Of a stretch of 64,000 bases of DNA, positions 34,411 to 45,777 are shown one piece after another. The translations under genes and the position numbers were made by a program. The stretch comes from Pristionchus mayeri. Its lineage: Eukaryota; Nematoda; Chromadorea; Rhabditida; Neodiplogasteridae. The stretch spans positions 26,219,067-26,283,066 of the forward strand of contig BTRK01000002.1 in the NCBI GenBank assembly GCA_036245805.1, written 5' to 3'. The notes beneath the pieces are model-generated. The model was not told where the DNA came from. It did no database searches and saw only the letters and a list, made by a program, of their open reading frames with translations. The stretch's first letter is position 1, and each line of letters starts with the position of its first letter.

Positions 34411-37400
34411 CTATGGCGAATCGGTTGTGTTCAAGAGGGCGGAGTGGGGACTAAAGTCGAACATCCGAGGAGTGAAGAGGGCGAGGAAGAACATCGTCAC
34501 GATGAACAGAGCTGCAATTATCATTTGGCATATCTTCGACATTGGGCCCATCCCTCTCCTTCCCACTCATCTCTAGGACTCTCTCCTCCATTTTCGGGCC
34601 ACAAAACTCCTCAGCGATGGGGAGGGATGAGAAATGCTAAGGGATGAGGGGGAGGGGTGGGCCAAATATAGTAGAAGTGCCCATCATTTTACAGGTTATC
34701 TGTAAAATACAATCATTCGAAGATACAGAGTACATGGGTGCAGTAAGGCTCTGCTGCAGCACTTCAGGAGTGACAGAGAGAGAGCTCAGTGAAATAGAGA
34801 AAGCTCCCACATTTACGAGCTTTCTCGCGAGCAACTCTTGGAGTCAATGTTTGTGAGTTTGTGAAAGTATGCCAACAATCCTTGCTACCGTAATCCGTAC
34901 CAGTGAAGAGATAGAGCGAGATTCGATCGAGAACTAGCGCCATGAATCGCCAATCAGCCTGCGCATCAGAGAGTCGATCATCATCGTCCAGTTTCTCCTG
35001 ATCGTACAGTAGCCAATTAATCTGTTCTCGAGATAATGGTCCCTCCTTGATAATTATCAGAGGGAAACGCTAAGGTACTAACTTCAATAAAGGATTCAGT
35101 AATCATTATAAATGAGATCGATATGTGGTACTGAGTAATCTCACAAAGATCCCTCATCTCATAGGACCCAATGAGTGACTACAGTGTCCTCCCTTCTTTC
35201 TTCCTCACCTTAAACTGCTGAAGAATTCCCAGCACTTCTCTCACACTTGCTTCAACCTTCGCCAGTCCGATCTCCTCCATGTCAAGCGACTGATGACGGT
35301 AGAATCCGGGTAGTTTCGAATCTCAAATCAATCGATAATCGATCGCCTACCATATCCTACCGTAGCTATCGTGCTGCGCTAATCGACTGGCGCTTTCCTC
35401 CCTGAGCAGTCTCTTGGTCTCGATCGGAACGGAGACTACGGTAGTAGACTTGCTCGGCTTGGTGTAGGTGGTGCCTGGTCGTGTCATGAGCAGCAGCCAG
35501 GGAAGCCATTCGAGGAAGATGAGACGCATCTAGAGAAATTTCAAAGTCCAATTTACTAATTTGGACTCGTTGAGACATCAATTGAAATCTTGGGGAGTGA
35601 AATCTATTCGCTTCGAAAGAACCACAGTTAGATGACGATCGTCTTACTTTGGCATTCCCTAGTGGAACCAGTAAAGGGAAAGAGTGCCCCCATGCCTTCC
35701 CTCTCCCTTCTTCCTTCCTCACACAGGGCAAGATCTAATTGACATTGAAGTCGCCTCACAGGACTTCAACTTTAGAAGCCGCCGATTCATTGCCCTCTTC
35801 TCCTCTCCTTCCTTCCCTTCGATCACCAACCGTGGGATTCATCTCTCTCGTATTCTGCGGGGATCGGAAGAAGATTGAGACGATGAGAATGGTGACGATG
35901 ATGGACCATCCAAGAAGAAGCATCGAGATGGAGAAGAAGAGAGCTCAGTTATCAAAGATCAACTTGTAGCCATAGATTCAGAGACACTTATACGCAACAG
36001 TAGTCGAGTGATGATGATCTTTCCAACTATTGAAAGATCAAAGATCATCTCACATACCTATCACGGGAATGGATTCGGAAGTGGGCGGGGTGATCTCAGA
36101 GACCATCCCGAGGAAGACTGTTACCGAGAGAAGATTCGTGATCTCTGGAAAGTTTTTTTGAGAGTTCAGCTTCGAAGGGTATTCAAATGGTGTGTGCAGT
36201 GCGGGAAACGATGGCGCTGGAACGACCTTTTCATCCCGGATGAGAACCAAAAACTACCCTTCTCCATAATGTTCACAATAGGCTCCCAAAGCGTCAAAAA
36301 TGCTTTTGTGAAAGTTCTACAGAAGGGTCCCTCTTTTTGGTACTCATCCGGTGGGTTCTCATCCGACGGTTCTCATCAGGCATAGCCAAGAGTGATCTCG
36401 TCTTTGTTCATTTACATCTACAGTAGTATGGTACCGTATACCCTGATTCAGGGGGAAATATCGATCGAACTGACGTAGTGTGATCTTCTCTCCGCACTCG
36501 GGAGGTAGGGTGTATCCCAATACATTCGTGAGAGTGATCAGCATCGAAGGGACGATCCAATTCAAACCGTAGTACAGAGTCCGTCGCTTCATGTGCATAC
36601 GGAAATATACCTGAAGAGGGTACTAGGTCGGATGAGAACTATGACGTCATGCCACCCTTGATATATCTAAGTGCGGCATGACGTCATAGTTCTCATCCGA
36701 CCTAGTATCCTGAAGAGCCCCGAGGGGAAGGTTACGGTAGAGTAGAGGCCGATAGATAGGCACTGACTCACGAACCTCAACGTACTTCAACCCGACAAAC
36801 TCAGTGGCGACTCGTTCTGCAGGAGTTGCTGAAATCACTGAACAATGAACGGGAGAGAATTCAGACTATCTAGAACGAGTTGGCTGCTCGGCGGCCGATT
36901 CCTCTATCCCCTTTCCCTGACTATTTTCTCTAGAGTCGAGTGGGTTTCCCGATTGTCTGGAAGATGGCACGCGTTGCTATCTCTCCTCAACGGAATACAG
37001 GAATGAATGAATGAATGAATGAATGAATGAATGAATTAGTCATTCCTCACCCAGCAGTTCCCACTCTCCATTCGGCATGAAATACTGCAGATCGATGTGA
37101 TGACCACCCTCGATTCCTCCAATTAACATCATTATTATACTTCATTATAAGGAGGAACGGAAGGATGCTCGATATTGGTCATCTAGAGGCAAATGTGTGC
37201 GTATTGAAACATATCTACAAGTGGTCTCTGGATTTGTTTGGATTGGAAATAATCAATCAATAATCTATTGACATCAGAGCGAACCTTCATCGTCAACGTG
37301 TAGATCCAGCTGATTTCCATTGTAGGTCCACGATCCGTACTCAAAGCATGCAACTATTCATTCGGAGTTCGAAGAGACATCTCTTTCAATTTCGTTTCAG

Positions 37401-39013
37401 CAGCACGAAGAGGTTGTATTCGTTAAATTGTTTGATGGCTTCTCATTAAGGTTACCCTATCTTCTCTACAGTACTCTACTCCGGTGCTACCGTACTCCTT
37501 ACCGTACCTTGAGATGGCAGATCTGCTCATCGTAGGGGAACCAGGTGATATCGATCGCGCACGACAACTTTACAATTCCTGAATTAGCTCTACCGTTGAA
37601 TCAATGCCGACTCTGGACTGGTTTCAGACTGCACAAGAGAATCACATCGTTCAATCGTCTTTATTCGACAAATAGTCATGGGAATTCAGCCTTACCAGGA
37701 GGTGCTAGCAGTATCTCCCCCGTGTGCTGCACTACGAAATTGACGGCGAAGGATGCGTCGAACGTCGAATCCGCGCTGTATAATTCATTTTTTAAAGGTT
37801 TTGCAGTCTGATCTAAACTCCATCGGACCAAAAAGATTCCTTTAGCACTCATTCGTTCCATCGAAATCGAAAAGGGAGATAGCAGACCTGTTGAAGAGAA
37901 GGATGTCTGGTTTCCAAAGGAAGTTATTGGGCAGCTGGACCATCTTGATTCCCCCGTACTCCGAGGGATCCCATCGCATCTTGTAGTCGTACCACTTCTG
38001 AGAAGGAGGAGAAGGATTTCATTCATTTATTTATTCCGCTCGTGTGAAATAGCGACGGGAAATGTATCAATGATCAAGCCAAGTAGCATTCAAATGTACA
38101 TGCATCCGTCGTAATGGAAAAATAAATAGTTGTTTCTATGGAGAAAGCAACAATTTTCTGAAGTTAATCACAGAAATACAACTAAATGAATGAATCCTCA
38201 CAGTTTGCTGCCAAACGACGAGTGTGAGCACTTGATTCTTCTCGTCCTGGAAATTCATGGACGATCATTGAAAAGTAGGGAAGAATCCATTTTTGCTGTA
38301 CTTCTCCTTCAATTCACTATCGATCAATGCTCTGTCATTCCTAGAGTTCTAAAAGCATTGTTAATATCTAGGTAGAACGAGTGAAAGGGAAAAAAAGCGA
38401 ATGTTCCTTCATCCAACCCAATTGTGAGATTTGGTTGAATGAAGGACCATTCGCTTTATTCTCTTCTGAACACAATATTGTGTCTAGAAAATTTCAATTT
38501 CTCGGTCTTCTTCTGATTCCTTGCCACTCTACCCATATCAATCCATTGGTGGTGATACAACCGCATCTCAATCCGTCTTCACGCCGATTGCAATTTTTTT
38601 TCCAACGACGATTCCGGATTGCCGATTCCGTTTTTATCATCCCTACAACTCACTACATCTACAATCTGCTGCAGGATGATCCGCATCTTAACGTGCACTG
38701 GCTCGGAGTGGTTAGCCACCTGATTATTGGCACAATTAATGATAGTTAATTATAATTTTAATGAAGAGAGATACGAACCGGGCGTTCGATGGCATCGTAA
38801 TTCTGTCGCAAGTCTTGAATTAGCCTGCAATTTCAAAAGAGTTGGAGAATTGAGCAGTCAATTAAGAGGTTCATTCAGCCCTTCTTTTTTTCAGCAAGAT
38901 ATGATCCAGAAATATTTTTAAAAAACTTATCCAAACATCTACCTGTATTCCTCGGGACTCGGTTGTACTAGTGAAAACACAGTGCAAACAAGCAGGACAA
39001 TAGGTCGAGGCAT
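34411..39013 (-). CDS. Nicotinic acetylcholine receptor subunit (cys-loop ligand-gated channel), complete, 17 exons
   Basis: The exons are 39013-38943, 38824-38779, 38719-38654, 38246-38202, 37997-37888, 37775-37696, 37578-37508, 37339-37285, 37116-37051, 36828-36776, 36610-36475, 36144-36058, 35943-35831, 35529-35361, 35321-35209, 35021-34901 and 34511-34411. They join in phase to 1503 nt, 500 residues. In order: signal peptide (MPRPIVLLVCTVFSLV); ligand-binding domain with QNYDAIERPV, DEKNQV, WYDYKMRWDP and KPDILLFNS; a 13-residue Cys loop (CAIDITWFPYDEQIC); M1 (LNWIVPSMLITLTN); M2 pore helix (GEKITLQITNLLSVTVFLG); M3; a cytoplasmic loop (FLEWLPWLLLMTRPG onwards); M4 and a short tail. Loop C lacks the adjacent Cys pair of alpha subunits, so this is a non-alpha subunit that would need alpha partners. 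The Glu before the pore helix fits a cation channel. It belongs to the nematode acr/unc group; the exact orthologue cannot be named by eye. Confidence 0.94.
36621..36708. repeat. 88-bp hairpin MITE in a receptor intron, copy 2
   Basis: TACTAGGTCGGATGAGAAC faces its exact inverse around a short spacer. It lies in the intron between exons 36828-36776 and 36610-36475, 10 bp from the acceptor. It is related to the copy at 12655-12728. Confidence 0.85.
36999..37036. repeat. GAAT microsatellite
   Basis: About nine copies of GAAT lie in the intron directly downstream of receptor exon 37116-37051. Confidence 0.9.
38391..38460. repeat. Small hairpin in a receptor intron
   Basis: AAAGCGAATGTTCCTTCATCC is matched by GGATGAAGGACCATTCGCTTT-type sequence in inverse order, with arms of about 28 bp. 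It is probably a MITE. Confidence 0.6.
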
Positions 39014-39075
39014 TGTCGAAGTGGGGGGGGAGGGGGGAGAGGGAGGAGAGAAGGGGGGAGAGGGGAGGGAGATGG
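39014..39075 (-). promoter_or_regulatory. Polypyrimidine 5' leader of the receptor gene
   Basis: Directly upstream of the start codon the coding strand is almost pure C/T for about 55 nt, ending ACTTCGACA before ATG. It has no AG acceptor of TTTCAG type. It may be 5' UTR or promoter sequence; function is inferred only from position. Confidence 0.35.
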
Positions 39076-40049
39076 AAGAAGAGCCGCTTCTGTGCAGATG
39101 GACAATCACACTCGGTTTTGATTGGGGATCAATTCTCCCTCGTTTGATTCCACGAGCAAATACAATGAGTTGCGAGCGCCTGAGAGACGATTTCATTTGC
39201 GGCTGATTAATTCTAGGCACATATGATGAAAAACCACACAGTAAACCCGCGTGCATTGTGAAAACTGTGTAGTAACCAAGTTAATAAAAATCTCCTTTTA
39301 GGATCGCCATCCTTGAAGGAGGATGACCGTTCTCTCTCTCTCGTCCTCCTCCAAGGAATGAGACTATTTATATAGATACTGTCGAGAATCGAGAAGGAGC
39401 GCTCCCTCTCATTCTTGAATTGTCATCTCTAGTTACGAAACGTGTAAGTTCCTTGCTTACATTAGATGAGCAACGAATATTGGAATAGAGAAAGTATTTC
39501 TTGACAAAACTACATGAACGGTTCGTGAATTTGAAAGGAGAGTCAGTAAATGTAATTGAATCGAGGACAATCAGCATGCGTCAATCATCAGCAATCAGCG
39601 TGGACGTTACGAAATATTTTGAGACATTAGTTATCCACAGATATATCTGCTCCTTCCAGCCAGCATTTTTGCGGTAGTTATTCACCCTGTTTCGTGTCAC
39701 TTCCATCGCCCTGCAATCAAATAGCTCATTTTTTGGACACTTTACTTGATCTTTGATCCTTCTTTCCCCTTCTAAATATCTCTGCGTCCGTCTCCCAATA
39801 TTCTTGGGAAGCTTTGGCTCATTCGTGCCTTAAAATACGAAATAAACTGCTCTTTACTTTTCGCCTGTTTGAAGATCGACGTTGAAATTGTCATTGATGA
39901 TAAATCTGTAAATTTGGCATTTTAATATTTTGAATCACTCTATGTGTCATACAACTTTGACATCGAACTCGTTATGCCCATTGTTGAGACTTTGTCCCTC
40001 AAAAATATATAAACCATTTTTAATGTTTTCACAGTCATCTTTTCATGGA
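39076..40049. other. Upstream region of the receptor gene, no other gene seen
   Basis: No supported exon. The promoter of the receptor gene should lie here, but I see no recognisable site. Confidence 0.4.
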
Positions 40050-40438
40050 TCATAGCAAACATCTGAAATGCTTTTTTTCTGAAAGCAAAAATCTGAAATG
40101 CTGAGTGTATTCAACAAATTCGCCTGTGATTCACGAAGTCGATGCAACATTTATGATGGCGCATGAAGTCCAATCCGATCATTACATCCACTCTTCGTGT
40201 GTCCATAACAGAAACTTTGGAGTTAAAGATCGTTCCTCCGATTTCGATTTCACCTGGCCAATCTCATTTTTTTCAGGAATCCATTTTGACAGGGAAAGCG
40301 TACATAAATGGACGACTCCGAGTTTTTGACTACTTGATCCTCCGATTCCAAATGTACTACCGCGAAATCTTGTATCCATTATATTTTCTAGTCCGGCTCG
40401 TTTTGCGAGGGAGAGGGCGATGTATGAATGGTCAGCTC
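40050..40438 (-). pseudogene. DDI1-like retropepsin-domain fragment, no UBA found
   Basis: Exons 40438-40304 and 40253-40124 (50-nt intron, phases matching) encode GADHSYIALSLAKRAGLEN, MDTRFRG and HLCEIEIGG, then VDVMIGLDFMRHHKCCIDF. This is the order of the DDI1 retropepsin fold: GA after the catalytic Asp, AERC-like helix, DTR, and the hydrophobic-GLD-M-RH signature. The splice phases equal those of the plus-strand copy at 57123-57506. The donor after 40124 is GC rather than GT. A possible last exon 40092-40050 reads FLLSEKK then a stop, so no UBA follows. The exon carrying the catalytic Asp is not visible; a mariner starts 100 bp upstream. It may be broken, or a divergent short gene. Confidence 0.6.
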
Positions 40439-40538
40439 CTGGGAAAAAAACAAATATCTACGATTCATTCGTGAATCGCAAAACACCTTGCTCCAGGGAA
40501 GCTGGACTGTGCCCACCGATTTTATCAAGTGATAAATA

Positions 40539-41434
40539 TTAGGTTGATTCAAAAGTTTCTTTCTTTTTTCTTCCATTCACCTTTAGACCTCCCAAGTTCT
40601 TCACATTTGACCAATAGAGTAATGATTTTCCAAGATCATGAGAACATACCGACATACTATAGCGAGCGTTATATTGGGCCGGTTGGATAAGTCAGGACGG
40701 GACAATTTAATTCGGAAATTGTCAAACTAGGTCTGCACTACGGACTTTTCGATCGTCCAAATCTCCATGCAGAAATGTGATGATCTCGACTTTGACATTT
40801 TATTGTGGAGTACTATGATTGGGCCTGTCATATGACACCTCAACACTACACAGCCACAAATAGCCTTTTTGAAATATGGGCCCAATCATCGAACCACACT
40901 GTAGACAAATTTCGGAATTTCAATTAATGAGCACAGTATTCTTGCACATCGTGGAGGATGAATAACCTACGATGTGTTGTGAAGTACCCACCTGTACGTG
41001 CATACATGTGCAGTTAGGAATGGATTCTCCTACCCGTTCAAGAACTGAACCTTTCGAAATCATGATTTTGAGATTCATGCGCCGAAATCACCACTTTTCG
41101 GGGTCCTTTGTTTCCTACGCCCATTTGAATCCGAATTTTGCATGCTTATCTGAACAATCCACTCTTGCCCTACTGCTGGTTGACTGCGAATAAAAAGTTG
41201 GCCTCAACTTTAAGAAAACCAGCATCAAATCGAAAATGTTAAAAAGTGACCGTTTTCCGATTTTTAGTTTTGAAATTTGCCAAACTCTTACGATGATGCC
41301 TAGAATCAAAACAACTCTATGGGCGTAATCTACAATCACGACCATACCATAGAGTTTTCGGAATTTCATCAGGGTTTAAACATACCGGCAGAAATTTGAA
41401 AAAGAAATAGAAAGAAACTTTTGAATCAACCTAA
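40539..41434. mobile_element. Mariner-type element, non-coding, 896 bp
   Basis: The terminal inverted repeats TTAGGTTGATTCAAAAGTT (identical for about 26 bp) are flanked by TA on both sides. The transposase is not readable. It lies just upstream of the retropepsin fragment at 40438. Confidence 0.9.
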
Positions 41435-42005
41435 TACAATTATTAAGCGTAAATATTAGATTACCAAGAAAGTCTCCTGGGAAAGATTCTATATTACTAG
41501 CGACCTAATATGAAATATTAAATTGGCATGAAAGTTTTATCGCATTTTTTAGGTCCAATTTCTTACTATCTAAAACAGGACAACAATTCTTGCCAGCCTG
41601 ATAAACCAAAATTCAGTTACCCGAGTCGAGTAATGCGCTGGCAGCGACTCCATTAACATTGACTCTAATACAGATAGACGGTAAGGACTTGAATGATTCG
41701 GGCATCGATATCAATGCCTCAATTAATTAAATAAGCATATATGCATATATGTAATATATTAGTTTTGTCATCTGATTATGCAGACGCATTCTTTCTTTGG
41801 CTCTGTTCGGATAACGTGGTACGTGAACCATGGTACCCCATACCATGGCACGTACCAGGACCGAACCCTTAGTACCTATAGTGCTATGGTACATAACCTA
41901 CGCCTTATCGTCACTTGCTAGTTGATTGCAAGAAATGCGCAGAATGTAATAATAAACACAAATGAAAAATTATGACACTGCCTGAATTTACGTACCATGT
42001 AAGTA

Positions 42006-42781
42006 CAGTCCTGTTGTGTCCCACCGTGAACATGCGTCACCCGGAGTAACCCGGGGTGATTCGGGGTGACCCCGGGTGACCCATGGTGACCCATGACCGA
42101 CTCCTGACTCGGAGAGTGAATTTTATGAATCGAGAGTATGATATTCGGGTTCAACACTTCCTGGCCGTTCGAACCATATATATTTCATAATTTATTTATA
42201 AGAATAAAAACACTCGATTTTAATTGCAAACGAGGCTATCAAAGGTCTGACCCACAGAAGCCGCAAATTGGACCAGCAGGTAATTAAGCTTCTTCCCGGT
42301 TTTGCATTCAAATGTTCACCGGTTTTCAGCCAAGTGATACATTTCACGATTTCCCTTGCTTCGTTTTGTTTATATTATTTTTAGTTTCTTTATAATGTTT
42401 TTAGTGGACTAGTTTAAACCAAGCAAATAATGGGAAACCATGAAATGTATCAGTTGTCTGAAAACCGGGGAAAGTTTGAATGCAAAACCGGGAAAAAGAT
42501 TAATTACCTGCTGGTCCAATATGCGGCTTCTATGGGTCAGACCTTTGATAGCCTCGTTTGCAATTAAAATCGAGTGTTTTTATTCTTATAAATAAATTAT
42601 GAAATATATATGGTTCGAACGGCCAGGAAGTGCTGAACCCGAATATCATACTCTCGATTCATAAAATTCACTCTCCGAGTCAGGAGTCGGTCATGGGTCA
42701 CCATGGGTAATCCGGTGTCACCCCGAGTCACCCCGGGTTACTCCGGGTGACGCATGTTCACGGTGGGACACAACAGGACTG
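42006..42781. mobile_element. Palindromic element of 776 bp, TA duplication, copy 1
   Basis: The termini CAGTCCTGTTGTGTCCCACC and their inverse are flanked by TA. Subterminal GGGTGAC repeats (CCCGGGTGACCCATGGTGAC) are followed by arms that meet near 42395. A second copy is at 56058-56828. Confidence 0.9.
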
Positions 42782-42967
42782 TACTTTGATACAAGGCATA
42801 TAAGGGGGTCGTTTTGGCAAGTCTGAACTCTTTTTTTTTCGCTTAAGCAATGGTTTAACAGGGCCCCTTATAAATACCGCGTTATACGAACATAGCTGTT
42901 TCTTTTTACATGCATACACTTTGGCTTTTCCCTGATATGACATATGATTTTTTCCATTTCGACGTAC

Positions 42968-44754
42968 CTCACGTTTCATTCTATCCCAGGTGTCGATTTT
43001 TGGTCGTTCGTACATTTCTGAATCTTCTGCAGCTTCCTCACCGATTTCCAAATCACCCACTGCTTTTGATTCATTCTGGAATTAATTCATTCCTTTACTC
43101 CCTTGGGTTTAGATCGCAATAATATCATGAGGGTGTGCAAGAAACGTATGTCAGTCGATTGTATCGAGACTGTAGAGGATGATTGGCAGCACGAACAGTG
43201 GAAGGGAAAGGGATCGGAGATCAAGCCAAGTAGCAGTTATCACAGATCTCCTGTTAAAATGTAGGAAAATTAGATCCTTTTGCGACAGAAAAAAATTGTT
43301 GTATCAATTTCTGCTTGAACTAAGTGGGGTAGGGTATAATGAGGGCGAAGAGAACGTCTATTCACTTGGTTTTGCGGAATTTGCATATTGAAGGCTCGTG
43401 CTGACCTACCACTTAAATTGACTGAATTTCGGTCATTTTTTGACGTGCAGCGAGCGAATTTTTTGCAATCGACGGCATGATCTACAAATAACTCAATTAA
43501 GGATACGGTCTAAAATCGCATCTTCCATGCATTATTTTCGAAAAAACATTTTCAATTCAAAATATCTCGAGATTTTTCTTCAAAGGATACGAATTTTATC
43601 GCAGAATCTGATTCTCCATGGTCGAATTGAGGTACTCAGATAGTTCATTGTTCATAACTCTGTCCCCTCAATACTGCTCCTCAGTAGGCAGAACCCGGAC
43701 ATTGCCAATTTTTTGACAAAAACACTCTTCGGGTCGTATCTCGATTGCAACATATGGAAAGCTACAAAATTAGACCACTTTCGATAGCTCTTGAGAAGAT
43801 CTCCAATAATGACTTAGGGGTCGAAAGCATCAAAGTTAACCGTTTTTGAGAAAACGAGTAAAAACTAAAACAATTGACCATAGTGAGAGAATCAGGGAGA
43901 AAAATGGTCTAATCACACTATGCTTGTATTACCGAGGTTTTTACTCGTTTTCTCAAAAACGGCTAACTTAGACGCTTTCGACCCCTTAGTCATTATTGGA
44001 GATCTTCTCAAGAGTTATCGAAAAGTGGTCTAATTTGGTAGATTTGCATATGTTGCAATCGAGATACGACCCGAAAAGTATTTTGTCAAAAAATTGGCAA
44101 TGTCCGGGTTCTGCCTACTGAGGAGCAGTATTGAGGGGACAGAGTTATGAACAATGAACTATCTGAGTACCTCAATTCGACCATGGAGAATCAGATTCTG
44201 CAATAAAATTGGTATCCTGTGAAGAAAAATCTCGAGATATTTTGAATTGAAAATGTTTTTTGAAAATAATGCATGGAAGATGCGATTTTAGACCGTATCC
44301 TTGATTAAGTTATTTGTAGATCATCCAATTTGCCATCGATTGCAAAAAATTGCTCGCTGTACGTCACAAATAGACCGAGATACAGTAAATTTAAGTGGTA
44401 GGTCAGTGCAAGCCTTCAATATGCAAATTTCGCAAAACCAAGTGAATAGACGTTCTCTTCGCCCTCATTATACCCTACCCCACCTAGTTAAAGCAGAAAT
44501 TGATATAACAATTGTTTTTCTGTCGTATGTGTTCCTGCAATGTTACAGCTTATAGTCGGGGATGGGGTATCTATCATGTGTGATGTACTTCTTACCGTAG
44601 CAGATCCATCCTTTCTAACCTCATTCTTCACTGAAATGGCCAATTGTTCCTTTCTGTATCCCACTTCATCCTCCATTGCATTCTGATTCTCCTTGTTCTC
44701 GTTTCTCTGAAATTGACCATACATTCCATAGATTGGGAAATAATAGGAACACAT
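42968..44754 (-). CDS. Two exons of an unidentified acidic protein, possibly 5' part of the retropepsin-like gene
   Basis: The first exon 44754-44596 starts with ATG (MCSYYFPIYGMYGQF), is 53 codons and ends at the donor GTAAGA in phase 0. The second, 43075-42968, has acceptor AATTCCAG, 36 codons (EIGEEAAEDSEMYERPKI) and donor GTACGT, phase 0. They fit each other but show no ubiquitin-like fold. The intron between them holds the palindrome 43285-44527. Linkage to the exons at 40.1-40.4 kb is only by strand and order. Confidence 0.45.
43285..44527. mobile_element. Palindromic element of 1.24 kb
   Basis: Arms of about 590 bp match through TATCAATTTCTGCTT-type ends and GTGGGGTAGGGTATAATGAGG and its inverse, meeting near 43905. 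No coding frame is present. Confidence 0.85.
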
Positions 44755-44759
44755 GGGCT

Positions 44760-45680
44760 CAGGAAGCGTGCAAAAAGTCGGGCCGCATTTTCAAATGAAA
44801 AATAGTCCTCGGTGCATCATTTGAAATATTTTGTGCCAAATTTTCAGCCTTCTATGTAGATTTTGTTCCTACCGCCGTGGGTGGGTGATTTTCTAAATTC
44901 CTCTTTCATTCAATAGTCATAGTGAGATCGTTTAAATAGATGTTAAAATAATTTGGGCAACAATCTCGGTGCCGTTTTCCTGACATTGCATATCGACTGC
45001 AATTCAGAGTATTATATCGAGAAAGGGAAATTTTTGCGACACTTTTCAACTAAGTTGTTTGAGAAACAATAATGGTACTGGGTATAAAGAGCGGCGTCCA
45101 CTACACCTTTAAAGTGGAATTCAAATTGTGATGGGCCCACTGTATTTCCCGCGTACCAAGCGCCCAGAGGTGCTCCCCTTCTAGTAGATTAGAAGACTTC
45201 TTCTCATACTCGACTTGCTTTCATTTCTCACCCTATCATTTTCCCCTATGAGCATTCCTCTCTCCTCTTTTTTGTCTTGTCAACCCTAGGGATCGTCGCA
45301 TGGATACGGATTATCCAATTCGACGCAGTTCTTTACGGATAAATACGATAATGAAATATGTATCGACTTCTGTCGATATCGTCTGTTTTTCAATCATTTC
45401 ATTCTTTATTTCTTATTTTGCTTATTTCCCCTTACATCTATTATGCTTCCGATAATCAATATCATTAGATTGGTTGGGAAGTGGATCAAACGATTGCCGA
45501 CCAAAAATTATGAATTATCAAATTTGTGTTTGAAATTGAAGGAATCCGTGCTCTGCGGTTCGTTCATATATCCGCAATTAAGAACGATTAATGGATTTAA
45601 CCAAACCGTTGCGCCATTCCTAATGAACCGTCCTTTTCTCTTGAAACTATATGAATGAATATTATCAATTTCAGATACAC
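44760..45680. other. No supported exon; contains a fragment of a foldback end
   Basis: Positions 44810-44935 resemble the outer end of the 16263-22251 foldback (CCTACCGCCG). The rest is AT-rich upstream sequence of the gene starting at 45682. Confidence 0.4.
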
Positions 45681-45777
45681 AATGATCAGCATCATGGTAT
45701 ATGGTGGCTATATTAATAATAAATTAGTCTGCATGGAACTCACGGGAGAATCTCCTTACGAGCAGCTCGTCGCTAAG
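45661..45777 (+). CDS. First exon of the DDI1-like gene with possible trans-splice acceptor
   Basis: CAATTTCAG lies seven bases before the ATG at 45682. That is the usual distance of a spliced-leader acceptor in nematodes, though a cis intron is possible. The 32 codons read as beta1-beta2 and the start of the helix of a ubiquitin-like fold, and end at donor GTAGGG in phase 0. Confidence 0.55.

Noticed and set aside
34262..34576. 104-residue plus-strand frame starting with GTG
   Set aside because: It overlaps the M4/C-terminal exon of the receptor, which completes a 500-residue protein in phase.
36008..36385. 125-residue plus-strand frame
   Set aside because: Antisense to the M2 exon of the receptor gene and its flanking introns.
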